DNA of 64,000 nt from Verrucomicrobiaceae bacterium (GTDB lineage Bacteria > Verrucomicrobiota > Verrucomicrobiia > Verrucomicrobiales > Verrucomicrobiaceae), in the NCBI GenBank assembly GCA_015075365.1, contig JABTUN010000001.1:2418001-2482000 (forward strand), written 5' to 3'. Position numbers and translations under genes: made by a program. Positions 62,186 to 64,000 of the stretch are shown piece after piece; position 1 is the stretch's first letter, and each line of letters begins with the position of its first letter. Below the pieces are notes generated by a model. The model was not told where the DNA came from and made no database searches. It saw only the letters and a program-made list of their open reading frames with translations.

Positions 62186-62731
62186 GTGCCAAACGGTGTT
62201 AAACCAACCCGTCCAAGTCTACAGGTCTTCCGAGCCGGAGGCTCGTGAGAACCAAGCCGGTGATGCAACCACCGGGTTCCCGCGCGCCCTAACCGTGTTC
62301 TCTGTGATCGCGCCCCGGAGGGAGCGCGAAAAGTGGCCGACAGCATGAGAGCATGCGTTTGTTACAACCACTCATCTTCACCTGCCGCGCCTATCTGGCC
62401 GGCTCCTGGGTGTGCGGCCAGGAATGGCAAAAATGCCGTTTTTCAAGCCTTCCAATCCACCGTCTCGTCCCAGGAAACGCCTATGCAGCCTGCAAAGGTG
62501 CATTTCCATTTCCGGGAGCGCTTTTGCAGCGTGCAGCGGCGCATTTCCATTTCCGGGAACGCTTTTGCAGCATGCAGCGGCGCATTTCTATTTCCGGGAG
62601 CACTCGTGCAGCGTGCAATGGTGCATTTGGAATCCCGGGAACGCTCGTGCAACAGGGCTTGGCGGGATTTCATCACGACAAGCCAGCGTGCGCGCCTACT
62701 CTGCGAGCGCGTTCCTTCCCCCGTCCTGTCC
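62186..62731. other. Repeat-rich intergenic region
   Basis: No gene. Contains two small perfect stem-loops: CGAGCC-GGA-GGCTCG at 62231-62245 and CCGGTG-N7-CACCGG at 62257-62275. An imperfect one, CGCGCCCC...GGAGCGCG, is near 62309-62328, and the 41-bp tandem repeats are at 62459-62664. Confidence 0.7.
62459..62664. repeat. 41-bp tandem repeat (about five units)
   Basis: GCATT starts units at 62500, 62541, 62582 and 62623, each exactly 41 bp apart; a diverged unit starts at 62459. The core contains GCATTTCCATTTCCGGGA then TTTTGCAGCGTGCAGC. The length is not a multiple of three, so the array is not coding. Confidence 0.85.
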
Positions 62732-63286
62732 ATGAGCACGATCCCTTCCTATTCCTGGTGGCTGGAGGCCTTTTCCACCGTGCAACCGGTCGGCTACGCC
62801 CTGCGCGAGGCCTTCCCAGACCGCTGGCTGCGCATCCACAGCCTGCCGGAAATGCAACGCTACCCGAACACGGAGGAGGAGCGGGCGCTGCTGCGGGAAC
62901 GGCACCGGCACGCCACGACGCTGCTGTTTGCGGAAGGCGCGGACTGCCGCCTCATCGTGCCGTGCAGCTACAAGGACGATCCCTGCTTCAGCGGCCTCGG
63001 CCTCGCCCCGGCCTCGGAACTCCCCGCCTATCAGCCAGAGCAGGACGAGCCGCCCTACGGTCCCTTCCACGCGGCGGTCCTGCGCTGGGATTTCGACACC
63101 TTCCGGCCCGTCCTCGACGCCGTCGCCAACGACGCGGTGCGCGCTCTCGTGGTCTGCCCCGGCACCACCCATGTGTACGCCCCCTACGATGGCGGCGCGG
63201 ACCTGTTCTTCCCCAATCCAGCGGCGCGTGACCAGGCCCGGCAGGAGCTGCGCGCGTATTTGTCACCGAGAGCAGACGGGCTTTGA
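62732..63286 (+). CDS. Hypothetical cytoplasmic protein (possibly DUF3885-like)
   Basis: This 184-residue protein starts at ATG 62732; upstream of that the open frame runs through the tandem repeats. It has no signal peptide. Features: WLRIHSLPEMQRYPNTEEER, HRHATTLLFAEGADCRLIVP, HAAVLRWDFDTFRPVLDAVA and THVYAPYDGGADLFF. The WLRIHSLP block recalls DUF3885 proteins of unknown function; I am not certain. It is followed 72 bp later by the prephenate dehydratase gene. Confidence 0.7.
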   Translation: MSTIPSYSWWLEAFSTVQPVGYALREAFPDRWLRIHSLPEMQRYPNTEEERALLRERHRHATTLLFAEGADCRLIVPCSYKDDPCFSGLGLAPASELPAYQPEQDEPPYGPFHAAVLRWDFDTFRPVLDAVANDAVRALVVCPGTTHVYAPYDGGADLFFPNPAARDQARQELRAYLSPRADGL

Positions 63287-63358
63287 AGCGCATGCGCACG
63301 CGTGATGGTGTGCCGTCTTGACCTCTCTGCGCACCAACGGCAGCATGAAGGCGCAATC

Positions 63359-64000
63359 ATGAGCGTTCCCGCCGCATCCACCATCGCCTGCCTCGGACCT
63401 GAGGGCAGTTTTTCACATCTCATCACGCAGCGGCGCTTTCCCGGTGCCGCGGTGAGCCTGCGCGACAACATCGGTGATGTCTTCGACTTCCTCAGTAGCC
63501 GCCCGGATGCGCTCGGCATCGTGCCCATCGAAAACTCCTCCGGTGGCTTCATCATCGACACGGTGGACCGCCTGCTCGATGCCCGCTGCGAGCTCAGCAT
63601 CGTCGAAGAACTCACCCTGGATGTGAAACTGGCCCTGCTCGGTCGTGCAGGCGAGGAAATCACCGCGATCCACTCCCACGCGATGCCTTTTTATCATGGT
63701 GACGACTGGCTGAAGGCCCACTACCCGAACGCGAAGCGCATCGTAGAGCCCAGCACGGCCAAGGCGGCGGAAAAAGCGGCGGCGACACCTGGAGCGGCGG
63801 CGATCGGCCCGCGACAAAACGCGGAAAGGCATGCGCTGAGCATCCTGCACTTCCCCATCGCGGGCGAGGTGCCGAACATCACGCAGTTCTTCCTCCTCGG
63901 CCACACCGCGAACACGCCGGACGCCACGCACAACCGCACCGCGCTCGTCGTGGAGCTGCCGGATCGCGCGGGCAGCCTTTGCCGCTTCCTCACGCCGCTG
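63359..64000 (+). CDS. pheA: Prephenate dehydratase (5' part)
   Basis: The gene runs off the window; 214 codons are visible. It converts prephenate to phenylpyruvate in phenylalanine synthesis. The catalytic domain shows CLGPEGSFSHLIT, GIVPIENSSGGFIIDTVDRL (ENS motif) and AAIGPRQNAERHALSIL; the TRF-type motif appears as ITQFFLLG. An ACT regulatory domain begins at NRTALVVELPDRAGSLCRFL, so feedback inhibition by phenylalanine is expected. No chorismate mutase domain precedes it, so this is the monofunctional type. A five-codon frame ATGAAGGCGCAATCATGA overlaps its start, maybe an upstream peptide, but this may be chance. Confidence 0.93.
   Translation, partial: MSVPAASTIACLGPEGSFSHLITQRRFPGAAVSLRDNIGDVFDFLSSRPDALGIVPIENSSGGFIIDTVDRLLDARCELSIVEELTLDVKLALLGRAGEEITAIHSHAMPFYHGDDWLKAHYPNAKRIVEPSTAKAAEKAAATPGAAAIGPRQNAERHALSILHFPIAGEVPNITQFFLLGHTANTPDATHNRTALVVELPDRAGSLCRFLTPL

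Noticed and set aside
62459..62664. CRISPR array
   Set aside because: The 41-bp units are contiguous and have no unique spacers; no cas gene is near.

Overview
The window looks like chromosomal DNA of a GC-rich bacterium of the Verrucomicrobiota, most likely a Prosthecobacter/Verrucomicrobium-type lineage. This rests on gene content: many secreted sulfatases next to a multihaem cytochrome and a PQQ-type beta-propeller protein, an autotransporter-repeat protein with a C-terminal calcium-type module, alternative complex III joined to two oxidases, and a DUF2126 transglutaminase. I ran no database search, so the taxonomy is inferred. I saw no tRNA, rRNA or CRISPR array.

Layout. 1-1850: 3' part of a beta-strand-repeat surface protein. 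1860-2648 (minus): PAS-AraC regulator. 2757-12375: tightly packed plus-strand run of a Sel1/C39-like protein, a five-haem cytochrome c, a propeller protein and three sulfatases. 12519-17374: defence/toxin-like island (Fic, DUF1016 nuclease, a small duplicated winged helix, a PD-(D/E)XK nuclease-like protein, RhuM) containing a family of short hairpins. 17375-17967: gene-free stretch with a MITE-like repeat. 17968-22615: two more sulfatases, the second cut by an IS3-family element. 22698-24549 (minus): three-gene TIR / membrane protein / TIR operon. 24658-26124: sixth sulfatase. 26187-30029 (minus): orphan peptide-binding protein, small Cys/His-rich secreted protein, GH62-like glycosidase and a HAD phosphatase. 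30704-33117: amino acid permease and a secreted protein of unknown function.

33288-52513 is a respiratory supercluster: alternative complex III (ActA-F), a small membrane protein, a cbb3-like oxidase (CcoN, CcoO, separate monohaem cytochrome c), a blue-copper lipoprotein, an A-type haem-copper oxidase (coxA, coxC, coxD, two mini membrane proteins, coxB), haem A synthase and a truncated haemoglobin. ActA-F should oxidise menaquinol and pass electrons through cytochromes or cupredoxin to either oxidase. A CRP/FNR-type palindrome precedes actA. CoxC carries a soluble insertion of about 320 residues between two membrane helices.

52514-64000 is housekeeping and unknowns: small lipoprotein, YceH-like DUF480 protein, Kef-type antiporter, esterase, a 1188-residue transglutaminase/DUF2126 protein (minus), two secreted proteins of unknown function, a 41-bp tandem repeat region, a DUF3885-like protein and the 5' part of prephenate dehydratase.

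The strongest candidates for something undescribed are the TIR-TM-TIR operon, the hairpin family that sits in frame inside the DUF1016 gene and again as a packed array downstream, and the CoxC insertion.
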